Source: Macellibacteroides fermentans (GTDB taxonomy: Bacteria; Bacteroidota; Bacteroidia; Bacteroidales; Tannerellaceae). Taken from it: DNA of 64,000 bases. Each line of letters opens with the position of its first letter. Within the stretch, counting starts at the first letter, position 1. The DNA is taken from positions 62,001 to 126,000 of the forward strand of contig NZ_JACCCY010000004.1 of the NCBI RefSeq assembly GCF_013409575.1, written 5' to 3'. The position numbers and the translations under genes were made by a program. Below the pieces are notes generated by a model. It worked only from the letters and a program-made list of their open reading frames with translations, was not told the origin of the DNA and searched no databases. Positions 1-9,236 of this stretch are shown here, piece after piece.

Positions 1-970
1 GATAGAATGCACCCTGGGGATTGTTTATTTTGATACCCGGTATATCCTTGCACAATTTTACAACCAGGTCGCGACGGCGCAGGAATGCATTGCGCATTTC
101 GGCTACACACGACTGATCGCCCGAGAATGCAACTTCGGCAGCTTTTTGAGCTACGGAACAAGGACCTGATGTATACTGACCCTGCAGCTTGTTACAAGCT
201 TTGGCAATCCACAGAGGAGCGGCAATAAAGCCAATACGCCATCCGGTCATCGCATAAGCCTTGGATACTCCGTTGATAACCACCACGCGGTCTCTGATCG
301 ATTCGAACTGAGCAATACTTTCGTGTGCTCCAACATAGTTGATATGTTCGTAAATTTCGTCGGACAATACGATGATATTAGGATACTTTGCCAATACTTC
401 GGCCAATCCTGCCAGCTCTTCCTTGCTGTAAACACTTCCGGTTGGATTGGAAGGAGAGCAAAGGATGATCGCTTTCGATTTAGGCGTAATGGCTGCTTCA
501 AGCTGAGCTGGTGTAATCTTAAAGTCCTGTTCGATTCCGGCAGAGATAACCACGTTGGTACCTTCGGCCAGTTTAACCATCTCAACGTAGCTTACCCAAT
601 AAGGAGCAGGTACGATTACTTCGTCGCCCGGACCGATAATACTTAGTAATACGTTGCAAACAGATTGCTTTGCACCACCTGATACAATAATCTGGTCTGT
701 TGTATAGGTCAGACCGTTCTCGTTTTTCAACTTAGCAACGATAGCCTTACGCAGATCAAGATAACCGGGAACAGGAGAGTAGAACGAGTAATTTTCGTCT
801 ACGGCTTTTTTTGCTGCTTCCTTAATATGATCGGGTGTAAAGAAATCTGGCTCACCTACACTAAGGTTGATTACATCAATTCCTTGTGCCTTAAGTTCGT
901 TACTCTTTTGAGACATCGCCAATGTTTCCGATGGCGATAAACTTGCTAAACGATCTGAAACTTGTGTCAT
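1..970 (-). CDS. Pyridoxal-phosphate aminotransferase, aspartate type (C-terminus cut by window edge)
   Basis: This is a fold-type I aminotransferase of the AspC/AAT-I family, which moves amino groups between amino acids and 2-oxo acids in the cytoplasm. Visible landmarks are SVGEPDF near residue 37, SPSNPTG near 172, DEIYEH near 204 and the PLP-lysine motif SKAYAMTGWRIG with the lysine near 237. The start ATG is at 968-970, and about 323 residues are present before the window edge, against roughly 390-400 in the family. A minus-strand Bacteroidetes promoter lies just upstream (1010-1040). Exact substrate (aspartate, tyrosine or prephenate) cannot be fixed from this part. Confidence 0.9.
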   Translation of the reverse strand, partial: MTQVSDRLASLSPSETLAMSQKSNELKAQGIDVINLSVGEPDFFTPDHIKEAAKKAVDENYSFYSPVPGYLDLRKAIVAKLKNENGLTYTTDQIIVSGGAKQSVCNVLLSIIGPGDEVIVPAPYWVSYVEMVKLAEGTNVVISAGIEQDFKITPAQLEAAITPKSKAIILCSPSNPTGSVYSKEELAGLAEVLAKYPNIIVLSDEIYEHINYVGAHESIAQFESIRDRVVVINGVSKAYAMTGWRIGFIAAPLWIAKACNKLQGQYTSGPCSVAQKAAEVAFSGDQSCVAEMRNAFLRRRDLVVKLCKDIPGIKINNPQGAFY

Positions 971-1009
971 ATCACTTCTATTTGTATTGAATGTTTTGTT
1001 ATATCGTGA

Positions 1010-1040
1010 CAAAAATAGATAATAGTATCGGCTTTTGCAA
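1010..1040 (-). promoter_or_regulatory. Bacteroidetes-type promoter of the aminotransferase gene
   Basis: Read on the minus strand, a TATTTTTG box (1010-1017) matches the TAnnTTTG -7 consensus. A TTG (1038-1040) lies 20 nt upstream as the -33 element. The start codon at 970 is about 40 nt downstream. Confidence 0.65.
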
Positions 1041-1051
1041 CTAATTGACAA

Positions 1052-2269
1052 TTATTTGATGTTATGTAGCACGTGTCCCATACGCTCTTTCTTTGTTTTC
1101 ATATAGAAAGCGTTGTATTCGTTGGGCGTAATCTCCATGGGAACATTCTCAACGATCTGCAGACCATAGGCTTCCAGACCGATTCTTTTAACCGGGTTGT
1201 TGGTTATCAGACGCATTTTAGTTACACCGATGGAGCGTAAAATCTGTGCACCCACGCCATAGTCGCGTTCGTCGGGCTTATGACCTAAATGTACGTTTGC
1301 ATCTACTGTATCGAGGCCTTTTTCCTGCAACTTATAGGCTTTGATCTTTTCCATCAGTCCGATACCGCGACCTTCCTGATTCAAATAGACTATAACACCT
1401 TTACCCTCTTTTTCGATAAGCTGCATCGATTTGTGAAGCTGTTCGCCGCATTCGCAACGCATGGATCCGAAGATATCTCCTGTAGCACAAGAAGAGTGAA
1501 CCCGTACAAGGATTGGCTCATCTTTGGTGAATTCGCCTTTTATCAATGCGATGTGTTCTTGCCCGTTGCTTTTCTGACGGAAAGGAATCAGACGGAAATG
1601 TCCGAATAGGGTTGGCATATCCACCTCTTCACCTTTGTCAACGATAGATTCGGTTTTAAGACGGTATGCGATAAGGTCTTTTATGCAGATAATTTTGATA
1701 TCGAATTTCTTGGCAACCTCCATCAGTTCGGGAAGACGCGACATGGTGCCGTCTTCGTTAATGATTTCGATCAGTGCTCCTGCAGGATACAAACCGGCAA
1801 GGCGAGCCAGGTCTACGGCAGCTTCGGTATGTCCGGAACGGCGCAATACACCACGCGAACGTGCCCGCAAGGGATTGATGTGTCCGGGTCTGCCAAGATC
1901 GGATGGTTTGGTGTTGGGGTCGGCCAGGGCCAGGATGGTCTGTGCCCGATCATACATGGAAACGCCGGTTGTACAGCCGTCTCCTAACTTATCCACTGTA
2001 ACCGTAAAAGGGGTTTCAAGGATAGATGTGTTATTGGATACTTGCATCTCAAGATCTAATTCACGGCATCTCTCTTCAGTAATGGGTGCACACAATACCC
2101 CTCTACCGTGAGTAAGCATGAAGTTTACCTTTTCGGGGGTAATTTTTTCTGCAGCTACAATAAAGTCGCCTTCGTTTTCGCGATCTTCATCGTCTACAAC
2201 AATTAAAAACTTTCCGTCGCGGAAATCTTCTATCGCTTCTTCGATGGTGTTTAATTTAATCTCGCTCAT
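1052..2269 (-). CDS. ribBA: Bifunctional 3,4-dihydroxy-2-butanone-4-phosphate synthase / GTP cyclohydrolase II
   Basis: This enzyme makes both riboflavin precursors: DHBP from ribulose 5-phosphate (N-terminal RibB half) and the pyrimidine precursor from GTP (C-terminal RibA half). The RibB acidic loop [11 protein letters not shown] is near residue 26 and [16 protein letters not shown] near 144. The RibA zinc cysteines appear as [14 protein letters not shown] near residue 260. The length of 405 residues is normal for the fused enzyme. It follows the lptF-like gene with a 2-nt gap, so the two are probably co-transcribed. No FMN riboswitch was recognised upstream. Confidence 0.96.
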   Translation of the reverse strand: MSEIKLNTIEEAIEDFRDGKFLIVVDDEDRENEGDFIVAAEKITPEKVNFMLTHGRGVLCAPITEERCRELDLEMQVSNNTSILETPFTVTVDKLGDGCTTGVSMYDRAQTILALADPNTKPSDLGRPGHINPLRARSRGVLRRSGHTEAAVDLARLAGLYPAGALIEIINEDGTMSRLPELMEVAKKFDIKIICIKDLIAYRLKTESIVDKGEEVDMPTLFGHFRLIPFRQKSNGQEHIALIKGEFTKDEPILVRVHSSCATGDIFGSMRCECGEQLHKSMQLIEKEGKGVIVYLNQEGRGIGLMEKIKAYKLQEKGLDTVDANVHLGHKPDERDYGVGAQILRSIGVTKMRLITNNPVKRIGLEAYGLQIVENVPMEITPNEYNAFYMKTKKERMGHVLHNIK

Positions 2270-2271
2270 AT

Positions 2272-4209
2272 TTATTTTGCTTGAATGTTTTCAATAATGA
2301 TTTGTTTTACTTCGTTGCTCACCTTCTGAACCACCCCTATGTCGTGTATCAACAGTTTCCGGTTGTACATTTCAAACAGGTAATAGGTTACGCCCACAGG
2401 CAACAACAGGGCAATCACCAGGTTCAACCCCTGGGGGATAGCCTCTCTTCGTTTGCTGTATCCGTTCAGGAACGGATAGTCCATCAACTTGTTGAGAAGC
2501 AGGATATGATCGGAGTTGGAAAGCTCTTCCACAAGTTCTTCCAGCAAGGTGGCAATTTGAACCGCTCCTTTGTTTTTTTCTCCTTTTTTCCAAAAAGAGA
2601 TATAGCTTATTCTCGATTTGTTCGATTCGAGGAATGTGCTGCAAAGCGCAGACAGCTCGTCGATCCGTGCCGTTGCCTTTGTATAATCGGGAGGAGTCAT
2701 AATCACCTCTTTCTGTTCAATCTTCCTTCCTTCGCTTTTACCTACCACCTTTTTGAACCAGTTGATATAGGTATCCGCATTCAGGATAACCGAATCTTTG
2801 GCCGCTTTGTAAGTGAGGAAAATGCCTAAAGGAGCCAGAACTGCCGAACTCAGCCACATGCCTTCCCATTCTTCCCATACGCCGCTTCGCGCCATTTTAA
2901 AGCCAATGTTATCTATAATGTAATAGATAATGAATAGAAAAACGGAAATCACCACCGGCATACCGAGTCCCCCTTTCCGGATGATGGCACCCAGAGGCGC
3001 CCCGATAAAGAAGAAAACCATACAGGCGAAAGAAAGTGTAAACTTCTTATGCCACTCGATGATATGCCTGCGTATTTTGTAATCATCGTCCTCCAGCGTA
3101 GAGGCCCGGAAGTAATACTCTGATTTTATAGATTCAATGGCACTCCTTGCCCTGTTAAGCAGAGATGCTTTGCCGGAAGGGTCGTTTGCCTGATAGAGAC
3201 TATCGAAATTGAGTACTACAGGTGCTCCCTTTTCTACAGCTTCAACCACCGGTTCATTGCCCGGCTCCGGAATAGCCGCTCTGTTCCTGAAGGAGGCGAA
3301 CGACTTCTTATAAGAGAAATCGTAGATGCTGCGGGCATTGTCCAGTTTAACGCTGTCCAGACGCTGAGTCATGGAATCGATGGACGTACGCAGATCCTTC
3401 AGGTTCTTTCCAACATATTGATTTTGCAGGAACGACTCGTCGGTACGTGTAAAATTGGCATTGAATTCAATCAGCACTTCCCGGTACCTGAAAGATTCCC
3501 TCCGGTAGGGTACGGCAGTTGTAATATCGGAGGAGCCCTGACTTTTAAGATTCTCAAAAGATTCTCCGTTGTATAGCGACAGAACCAGGAAGAGCTTGTC
3601 GGCCGACGTTTTCAATCTTCCCGAATCGGCTACAATCACTCTGGCGTTGTTGAACCCTTCGGAATAATCGTAGATCATCATGTCTTTAAGCAGTCCGGTT
3701 TTATTGTCCTTCTCCTTTACATACACATTAAAGCCGGTAATGCCGTTATAGAAAGTGCTTTCGGGGATGTCGAGTTCGGGCGACTTCTCTCGCATGGAGT
3801 AGAGGAGCGAGAAGAGCTTGACCTGTACCACCGGCATGATGTTGTTTTGGAATACAAATGCGGTAATGCTGACGATAACCAGGGTTATAATAAGCGGACG
3901 CATGATGTGCGTAAGCGAGATGCCGGCAGCCTTCATGGCCAGTAATTCCAGACGCTCGCCCAGGTTTCCGAAGGTCATTAAGGATGCTAACAGAATGGCA
4001 AGCGGCAGTGCCATGGGTACCATGTAGAGCGCCGCGTAAAAGAACAATTCGGCAAGTACAGGAATTTCAAGTCCTTTCCCTACCATATCGTCAATGTACC
4101 TCCACAAGAATTGCATAAGTACAATAAACAGACAAATGCCAAATGTCATAGCGAACAATGGCAGAAATGTCTGCAGCATAAATGTATATAATCGTTTTGC
4201 TCGAAACAT
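2272..4209 (-). CDS. LptF/LptG-family (YjgP/YjgQ) lipopolysaccharide export permease, long form
   Basis: This is an inner-membrane permease of the Lpt system, which lifts LPS from the inner membrane toward the periplasmic bridge. Three N-terminal membrane segments fall within about residues 10-125. A periplasmic beta-rich region follows, then a second membrane block near residues 390-465. At 645 residues it is much longer than the ~360-residue E. coli proteins. The extra C-terminal part is charged and ends with another hydrophobic segment near 610-630, as in other Bacteroidales homologues. The sequence does not say whether it acts as LptF or LptG. Confidence 0.88.
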   Translation of the reverse strand: MFRAKRLYTFMLQTFLPLFAMTFGICLFIVLMQFLWRYIDDMVGKGLEIPVLAELFFYAALYMVPMALPLAILLASLMTFGNLGERLELLAMKAAGISLTHIMRPLIITLVIVSITAFVFQNNIMPVVQVKLFSLLYSMREKSPELDIPESTFYNGITGFNVYVKEKDNKTGLLKDMMIYDYSEGFNNARVIVADSGRLKTSADKLFLVLSLYNGESFENLKSQGSSDITTAVPYRRESFRYREVLIEFNANFTRTDESFLQNQYVGKNLKDLRTSIDSMTQRLDSVKLDNARSIYDFSYKKSFASFRNRAAIPEPGNEPVVEAVEKGAPVVLNFDSLYQANDPSGKASLLNRARSAIESIKSEYYFRASTLEDDDYKIRRHIIEWHKKFTLSFACMVFFFIGAPLGAIIRKGGLGMPVVISVFLFIIYYIIDNIGFKMARSGVWEEWEGMWLSSAVLAPLGIFLTYKAAKDSVILNADTYINWFKKVVGKSEGRKIEQKEVIMTPPDYTKATARIDELSALCSTFLESNKSRISYISFWKKGEKNKGAVQIATLLEELVEELSNSDHILLLNKLMDYPFLNGYSKRREAIPQGLNLVIALLLPVGVTYYLFEMYNRKLLIHDIGVVQKVSNEVKQIIIENIQAK

Positions 4210-4230
4210 TGCCTATTCAGGTTGAATGGA

Positions 4231-4238
4231 CAAAAGTA
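4231..4238 (-). promoter_or_regulatory. -7 promoter box for the lptF-like/ribBA pair
   Basis: TACTTTTG on the minus strand matches TAnnTTTG and lies about 20 nt before the permease start. No -33 TTTG is present at the usual spacing. Confidence 0.45.
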
Positions 4239-4282
4239 GTGGAAAAAACGATACAAAAGCTAATTCTTTATGTGAAACTACT

Positions 4283-4666
4283 CTAAATGCCCAGAGTACG
4301 TTTAAGTTCATCTACCTGTGTGTCCCACAAACTGATGGAATCGCTCTTCTCCGAAGGTTCTGAAAAGTCGGTTATCTCCAGAGATGTGGCTCCGGTAAGC
4401 TCGATGGTATGAATAATAAATTCGAAATAGGCCGATTCGTCCTCTTCATCCTCCCAACGGTATCTTACACTTACCTCGGGCTTCATGGAAACCACCTGGG
4501 CACGTTCTTCAACCTTGTTCCATTTAAATGTGTACAGCGAGTCGTCGATTGTTACATCGTCTGCAAACCAGGCCGACAATCCGGGAGGTGTCGTAAGATG
4601 ATTCCACAAGCTTCGTTGTGAAACTTTATCAAAAATGTATTCAATATGAAACTTCTCTTTCTTCAT
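4283..4666 (-). CDS. START-like (SRPBCC/AHSA1-related) domain protein
   Basis: This is a 127-residue protein of the START-like superfamily, small helix-grip folds that bind hydrophobic ligands. It has the FxxV/I...W..L..P..L..W/F pattern at the N-terminus (FIEYIFDKVSQRSLWNHLT-like region) and alternating strands rich in W and E. The chosen start is the ATG at 4664-4666 (MKKEKFH); the open frame extends 18 residues further up but that part looks unlike the family. It lies upstream of the lptF-like gene on the same strand, an order I believe is common in Bacteroidales. No ligand is known. Confidence 0.75.
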   Translation of the reverse strand: MKKEKFHIEYIFDKVSQRSLWNHLTTPPGLSAWFADDVTIDDSLYTFKWNKVEERAQVVSMKPEVSVRYRWEDEEDESAYFEFIIHTIELTGATSLEITDFSEPSEKSDSISLWDTQVDELKRTLGI

Positions 4667-4802
4667 CAGGATCAACTGTTTTATGCGGAGCAAGATAAAA
4701 AAATAATTCAAGAAACCCAAGGATTCAAATTAAAAAAACACTTAACAATGAACGTATTAACTGAAACACTACTAAAATGGGCAATTTTTTTTCACTAAAG
4801 AG

Positions 4803-4833
4803 TTGCATAATATAAAAAGAAGCACTACTTTTG
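4803..4833 (+). promoter_or_regulatory. Promoter of tRNA-Met
   Basis: A TACTTTTG -7 box (4826-4833) lies 20 nt after a TTG (4803-4805). It sits about 20 nt before the tRNA 5' end. Confidence 0.65.
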
Positions 4834-4854
4834 CACCATCAAAATGAAAATGAT

Positions 4855-4928
4855 GGCGAGATAGCTCAGCTGGTTAGAGCGCATGATTCATAATCATGAG
4901 GTCCCCGGTTCAATCCCGGGTCTCGCTA
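4855..4928 (+). tRNA. tRNA-Met (CAT)
   Basis: A 74-nt cloverleaf with acceptor arms GGCGAGA and TCTCGCT (one G-U at the end) and discriminator A4928. The anticodon loop carries CAT, and the T arm GTTCAATC follows. CCA is not encoded. A CAT anticodon could also be a tRNA-Ile2 that is modified to lysidine; elongator Met is preferred from the overall resemblance to elongator tRNA-Met. The start codon pairing type (initiator) lacks its usual C1-A72 mismatch. Confidence 0.9.
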
Positions 4929-4940
4929 CAAATAAGAAAT

Positions 4941-4982
4941 AAGGCATTTGGGAGGCTCCACTCCTGGGTGCTTTTTCTTTTT
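4941..4982 (+). terminator. Probable terminator of tRNA-Met
   Basis: GGGAG/CTCCT and outer GCA/TGC pairs form a hairpin followed by TTTTTCTTTTTT. Confidence 0.6.
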
Positions 4983-5271
4983 TCTCCCCCCCCCCTCTGT
5001 ATCTCAGCATATATTTTTGCATAATCTGGATAGGAAGAATTAGATCAGCGACAAAAGTTGGGTCAAAATTAAAATGATTTATCTAAGTGTTCCTAAATAA
5101 GATTAAATGGATAAGGATCCCAACCAATCATGATTTGAGTTAATAATACCCAAAGGGATACTTGAATACCTTACTATAGTAGGTTTTGATAAAGGGGATA
5201 GTGGAAAGTCTGTTTATGATAAAACTGAGGATCAAGGACCAATTCTGAGTTTAAATATTATTATCGCTAAA

Positions 5272-5408
5272 ATATCCTTCATATCCTTCACATTTTCAAG
5301 TAAGTCGTTTTATAACAGTGTATTAGTATGGTGGGTGGTGACTGATATCCTTCACTTTTTTCCGAATATCCTTCACTTTATGTTTCACCTATTGAATTAT
5401 CCTTCACT
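5272..5408. repeat. Cluster of short direct repeats, TATCCTTCAC
   Basis: Copies at 5272-5280 (partial), 5281-5291, 5345-5355, 5366-5376 and 5397-5408. The longest shared word is ATATCCTTCAC. Spacing is irregular (about 9, 64, 21 and 31 nt), so this is not a CRISPR or a simple tandem array. Confidence 0.6.
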
Positions 5409-5447
5409 ATTTCATTGTTTTGTTCGAATCCAGCACTCTTTATTCGT

Positions 5448-5479
5448 AATAAATCCTGTAAGCTTACGAAGGATTTATT
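5448..5479. repeat. Hairpin with palindromic loop
   Basis: AATAAATCCT (5448-5457) pairs with AGGATTTATT (5470-5479). The loop itself contains the palindrome GTAAGCTTAC. No T tract follows in the + direction, so a terminator is doubtful. Confidence 0.5.
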
Positions 5480-5602
5480 AACCGGCTTCTTCCTTTTATA
5501 TCTATTGGTGTACTTAATCCCGGATTATGGATCGGATCCTTTATCTATTATCCCGATCCCTTAAGTGAACTAACCCTAAGGATGCGGGAAACTATTCCTT
5601 TC

Positions 5603-5720
5603 ATAACTATGAGTTATTCGTTTAACAGCTGTTGAATGCAAAGTAGTCATATGGATAACTTGCATTCAACAGCTGTTAAACGAAAGGTAGTCATATCGCA
5701 AACGAATAGTTCTTCGTTAT
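5603..5720. repeat. Dispersed palindromic (REP/MITE-like) element, copy A
   Basis: A perfect 23-nt inverted repeat (5619-5641 with 5660-5682) contains CAACAGCTGTTG cores around an 18-nt loop that includes CATATGGATA. The right end, 5699-5720, is the exact reverse complement of 39989-40010, the left end of copy B. CATATCGCAAACGAATAGTT is also shared with copy B in the same orientation. No ORF lies inside. Confidence 0.75.
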
Positions 5721-5958
5721 GCCCGGAATAAAAGTCTTAAATGAAAGAACTATCTCTTCGTATGGATTTGTCTAATACTGTTATATGCGACACTTTTTGA
5801 AGCATTCTTTTTATTTAAATTTCCTATCCTGCATTGTCATCGTTTCTGTCTAAAATTGAACTTGGATGTATTCCCGGAAAAAATAAATCATTATTTCTTC
5901 CTTCTTCATTGTAATTCTTTTCAATTTTGAACGACTAATATTGAAAAAGGAAAAACAG

Positions 5959-6447
5959 ATGAATAATATAGATCTTGAAAAAGCATTTATCGAAATAATC
6001 CAACAAAACGAACGAATTATATATAAGGTGTGTTCGTTTTATATTTCTGATGATGCTACGCTAGGTGATCTTTATCAAGATGTTGTAAGTAATTTATGGG
6101 TTGCTTACCCTAAATTTAGAAGCGAATGCGCAATTTCAACATGGATTTATCGGATTGCTCTTAATACATGTATTTCAAGTGTAAGAAAGGAACTGAAGAA
6201 ACCACAGAGGGTGCCATTGTCTCAGTTGCCGGATATATTCGAACAAACGGAGGATTCTAGTCCGGACGTTTCAGAATTATATCGTTTAATTTATCAGCTG
6301 AAAGACATGGAACGAGCTATCATACTACTTTATCTAGAGGAAAAAAGTTATCAACAGATTGCAGATATAGTTGGATTAACCGTATGTAATGTGGCCATAA
6401 AACTGAAGCGGACCAAAGAGAAGCTGCTTAGTATGTCTAACAAATAA
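5959..6447 (+). CDS. ECF-family RNA polymerase sigma factor
   Basis: A 162-residue sigma-70 family protein with region 2 in the first ~85 residues (DLYQDVVSNLWVAYPKFR, then STWIYRIALNTCIS) and region 4 near residues 105-160 (LEEKSYQQIADIVGLT). The ATG at 5959 is preferred over the upstream TTG (5941): AAAAGGA lies 8-9 nt before it and the frame matches the family start. The next gene, 11 nt downstream, encodes a membrane protein that probably acts as its partner or anti-sigma factor. The signal sensed is unknown. Confidence 0.9.
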   Translation: MNNIDLEKAFIEIIQQNERIIYKVCSFYISDDATLGDLYQDVVSNLWVAYPKFRSECAISTWIYRIALNTCISSVRKELKKPQRVPLSQLPDIFEQTEDSSPDVSELYRLIYQLKDMERAIILLYLEEKSYQQIADIVGLTVCNVAIKLKRTKEKLLSMSNK

Positions 6448-6458
6448 TAATAATAAAT

Positions 6459-7052
6459 ATGGAACTGGATGATTTAAAAAAAACATGGGATTTAATAAAT
6501 GATCGCATGAAGCAAAAAGAGAAAATGGATGCAGCCATTATAAAGGAAATGCTGCTTGCAAGATCTGATAAAGCATTTAGCCGGATAATAAATTATGATT
6601 TCTTTAGTGCGATAGTCTGCGTAGTTGTTATAGGGTTACTTATATGGCAAATGAACCGGTTCTATTTTGGTCCGTTTAAAACAGGAATCTTTTTATTTGC
6701 CATTGCCTTTTCAATTGTAGGCGCGCTGCGTAGTATCCGGAATATTCTTATTCTGAATAAAATCAATTTTACGAATCCGGTCAATGAAAACATCCGTCTG
6801 GTTCAACATTATAATATTACAGTAAAGCGAAGCAGAATAATAAATTATAGTGCAGCTGTTATTCTGATAGCCCTGGTAGTTGTGGCTTGTCTTTTGTCTC
6901 CCAATATGGAGATGTGGCGATGGATAGCGATAGTAATAAGTGTTGTAGTAGGATCAATAGGGGCCTGGTGGGAATATAAGCAAATGTATCGAAAGAATAT
7001 TGATTCAATATTAAAGAGTCTGGAAGAATTGAAAGACTTAGAAGAGAACTAA
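6459..7052 (+). CDS. Membrane protein next to ECF sigma factor, putative anti-sigma factor
   Basis: A 197-residue protein with a soluble N-terminus (about 45 residues, ELDDLKKTWDLINDRM) followed by four predicted membrane helices near residues 48-66, 70-90, 127-147 and 150-170, then a short charged tail. This cytosolic head plus helices, coded directly after a sigma factor, is typical of Bacteroidetes sigma partners. There is no recognisable zinc anti-sigma HxxxCxxC motif. The anti-sigma role is inferred from position and topology only. Confidence 0.7.
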   Translation: MELDDLKKTWDLINDRMKQKEKMDAAIIKEMLLARSDKAFSRIINYDFFSAIVCVVVIGLLIWQMNRFYFGPFKTGIFLFAIAFSIVGALRSIRNILILNKINFTNPVNENIRLVQHYNITVKRSRIINYSAAVILIALVVVACLLSPNMEMWRWIAIVISVVVGSIGAWWEYKQMYRKNIDSILKSLEELKDLEEN

Positions 7053-7105
7053 TATTCTTACTTCGAATCTATTTGATTATATTTGTAGGAAGTAACATCG
7101 GGAGA

Positions 7106-7963
7106 ATGAAAACATATACGCAGACAGAGGAATGGAATGAAGAGATGAACTTTTCATTTTACAGGATGGAGACTCTTTATGAGCTGAGTAATGGTGAGCC
7201 GGACGTGCCTCATCGCCACGATTTCTATACCATTTTACTGGTTTGCAAGGCCCGGGGGAAACATTTTATTGATTTTCACGAGTACGAGTTGACGGACAAC
7301 CAACTGTTTTTTGTCAGTCCCGGACAGGTTCATCAAATGGTGGAGGAGGTAAAGCCCCGGGGATACTGCATCATGTTTTCGAGCCAGTTTCTGTTGGATA
7401 ATCAGATCCCCATTTGTTTTATAGACGAGCTTCGGCTGTTTCATGATTATGGAGATTCTCCCCCGCTTGCTTTAAATCAGGATGTGCTTGAAAGGCTGGT
7501 CAATTATGCCGACGAGATGGAGCAGGCCGTTCAATCGAATATGAAATTCAAAGAACAAGCTGTAGCCTCTCTGTTGAACCTGCTCCTTATAAGATGCGAT
7601 AATCTATGTGCACTTTCCAATGAGAATCCTCAGACGATAGAGGCAAAGAATACACTGCTGAAATCTTTCAGAAAGATGGTGGACGAGAGGTTTGCCGAAT
7701 GGCACCAGATAGCAGATTATGCTACGGCATTGAACGTGACTCCCGACCACCTGAACCGGGTGGTGAAAAATATAATCGGTGTTACGGCCAAAGAGTATGT
7801 CCAGTCGCATATCATTGTGGAGGCCAAACGGTTGCTTTACTTCTCCGACCAATCTGCCAAAGAGATAGGTTATCGGCTGGGCTTTAGCGAACCGGCTAAC
7901 TTTAGTGCCTTTTTTAAGAATATCACCGGTATTTCTCCTTCAAATTTTAAATTAAAACGCTGA
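7106..7963 (+). CDS. AraC-family transcriptional regulator
   Basis: A 285-residue regulator with an N-terminal cupin-like sensor (PHRHDFYTILLV near 33) and a C-terminal double helix-turn-helix AraC domain (ALNVTPDHLNRVVKNIIG near 210; KEIGYRLGFSEPANFSAFFK near 257). The ATG at 7106 is chosen because the frame before it (TTG at 7073) lies close behind the preceding gene and does not resemble the family; a GGGAG is just upstream. It is followed by a pirin gene whose promoter has a good -7 box but no -33 box, so it may be the target. Confidence 0.88.
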   Translation: MKTYTQTEEWNEEMNFSFYRMETLYELSNGEPDVPHRHDFYTILLVCKARGKHFIDFHEYELTDNQLFFVSPGQVHQMVEEVKPRGYCIMFSSQFLLDNQIPICFIDELRLFHDYGDSPPLALNQDVLERLVNYADEMEQAVQSNMKFKEQAVASLLNLLLIRCDNLCALSNENPQTIEAKNTLLKSFRKMVDERFAEWHQIADYATALNVTPDHLNRVVKNIIGVTAKEYVQSHIIVEAKRLLYFSDQSAKEIGYRLGFSEPANFSAFFKNITGISPSNFKLKR

Positions 7964-8022
7964 TATCGGATTTTCATATGTTTTTCCTGTTTATTCGTAT
8001 TTCCGGACCATCCGCCCGGTAG

Positions 8023-8030
8023 TACCTTTG
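8023..8030 (+). promoter_or_regulatory. -7 promoter box of the pirin gene
   Basis: TACCTTTG matches TAnnTTTG. No TTTG is found 19-21 nt upstream, as would fit an activator-dependent promoter. Confidence 0.55.
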
Positions 8031-8081
8031 TATTGTAATCAAAAACAAGCGATTGGATATAAACAAATAAACAGAATAGAT

Positions 8082-8795
8082 ATGAAAACAGTATTGCATA
8101 AAGCGGCATCGAGAGGACATGCCAATCATGGATGGTTGGAAAGTTATCATACGTTTAGTTTTGCAAATTATTACAATCCTCAACGGATTCATTTCGGTGC
8201 CCTGCGGGTGCTGAACGACGATAAGGTGAGTGCCGGTATGGGTTTTGGGAAACATCCTCACGACAATATGGAGATTATATCGATTCCGTTGTCGGGCGAG
8301 TTGGAGCATAAAGACAGTATGGGCAATGTTGCTGTAATAAAAGCCGGAGAGGTACAGGTGATGAGTGCCGGCTCCGGAATTTATCACAGTGAGTTTAATA
8401 AAAGGGAGGATAAGGAGGTGCGTTTCCTTCAGATATGGATTTTCTCAAACAAAAAGAATGTGACGCCCCGCTACGATCAGATATCCATCAAAGAAATTGC
8501 GAAGGATAATGCTTTCTATCAGATTTTATCTCCCAACAGCGACGATCAGGGTGTGTGGATCTATCAGGACGCCTGGTTCCATTTGGGTAAATTTGAAGCG
8601 GGTAAATCGGATACCTACGAGTTTAAGAAAAAGGGTAACGGACTGTATGTGTTTGTGCTGGAAGGACAGGTTGAGGTAGAAGGACAGTTGCTGGACCGTA
8701 GGGATGGTCTGGGAGTATGGGATGCCGACCAGCTTACGGTTAAAGCCAGTGCCGATTCGGAGGTGTTGTTGATGGAAGTACCGATGACGGTCTGA
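8082..8795 (+). CDS. Pirin-family protein (YhhW-like bicupin)
   Basis: A 237-residue pirin: two cupin domains, the first with the metal ligands in HPHDNMEIISIPLSGELEHKD (His-x-His...His, near residues 59-79) and the HSEFN element near 105. Family members bind iron, and some show quercetin 2,3-dioxygenase activity; others act as redox-linked cofactors. The start ATG at 8082 gives the family N-terminus (MKTVLHKAASRG). It lies just downstream of an AraC regulator on the same strand. The physiological substrate is not known. Confidence 0.9.
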   Translation: MKTVLHKAASRGHANHGWLESYHTFSFANYYNPQRIHFGALRVLNDDKVSAGMGFGKHPHDNMEIISIPLSGELEHKDSMGNVAVIKAGEVQVMSAGSGIYHSEFNKREDKEVRFLQIWIFSNKKNVTPRYDQISIKEIAKDNAFYQILSPNSDDQGVWIYQDAWFHLGKFEAGKSDTYEFKKKGNGLYVFVLEGQVEVEGQLLDRRDGLGVWDADQLTVKASADSEVLLMEVPMTV

Positions 8796-8826
8796 TTCCA
8801 GTCTTATCATAGGTATTAATAAATAA

Positions 8827-8857
8827 GAGGGTTGACTTCAAAGCGAAGCCAACCCTC
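8827..8857. terminator. Shared hairpin between converging pirin and YbjQ genes
   Basis: GAGGGTTG and CCAACCCTC arms with an inner CTTC/GAAG pair. The T tract is short on the + side (CTGTTTT). Confidence 0.55.
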
Positions 8858-8877
8858 ATCTGTTTTATAGAATATGA

Positions 8878-9198
8878 TTAAACATATTTTACGGCAGTCC
8901 CTGCAGCAGTAACCATAAGCATGCTTCCGTTGGCTCCTACAGTTTCATAGTCGAGGTCGATGCCTATTACAGCATTTGCTCCCATGCTTTTGGCCTGTTC
9001 GCTCATCTCTTTCATGGCGATCTCTTTGGCTTCGCGCAAAACGCTTTCGTACGATCCGGCACGTCCGCCAACGATATCTCTGATTCCTGCAAAAAAGTCT
9101 TTAAACATATTTGCTCCGATAATTGTCTCGCCAGACACAATCCCGTAATACTGCGTGATTTGTCGGCCTTCAATGGTGTTTGTGGTGGTAAGTAACAT
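8878..9198 (-). CDS. YbjQ/UPF0145-family heavy-metal-binding-domain protein
   Basis: A 106-residue protein of the YbjQ family (sometimes labelled heavy-metal-binding domain), small proteins thought to form ring-like pentamers. The family signature is seen in [23 protein letters not shown] and the later [17 protein letters not shown] segment, with a hydrophobic end near [11 protein letters not shown]. The length is typical. It stands alone between the converging pirin gene and a GH92 gene. Biochemical role is unknown in the family. Confidence 0.88.
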   Translation of the reverse strand: MLLTTTNTIEGRQITQYYGIVSGETIIGANMFKDFFAGIRDIVGGRAGSYESVLREAKEIAMKEMSEQAKSMGANAVIGIDLDYETVGANGSMLMVTAAGTAVKYV

Positions 9199-9236
9199 AT
9201 GAATTGATTTAATTTACGAAGCAAATATACGTTTTT

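Larger units (their letters stand above)
4983..5940. other. Gene-free, AT-rich intergenic region with repeats
   Basis: About 950 nt with no credible ORF on either strand and no RNA gene that I recognise. It holds a run of ten C (4986-4995), five copies of a TATCCTTCAC-like motif (5272-5408), a hairpin (5448-5479) and a palindromic element (5603-5720) that recurs at 39989-40097. The sigma-factor gene follows. Confidence 0.7.

Noticed and set aside
4986-4995. Run of ten C as a possible phase-variable tract
   Set aside because: It lies in non-coding DNA just after the tRNA terminator and not in a promoter or gene that I can name.
5272-5408. CRISPR array
   Set aside because: The repeated word is only about 10 nt and the spacing is irregular (9 to 64 nt); no cas genes are present.
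8878-9198. Toxin-antitoxin or other defence gene
   Set aside because: The sequence matches the YbjQ/UPF0145 family, and no partner gene is adjacent.
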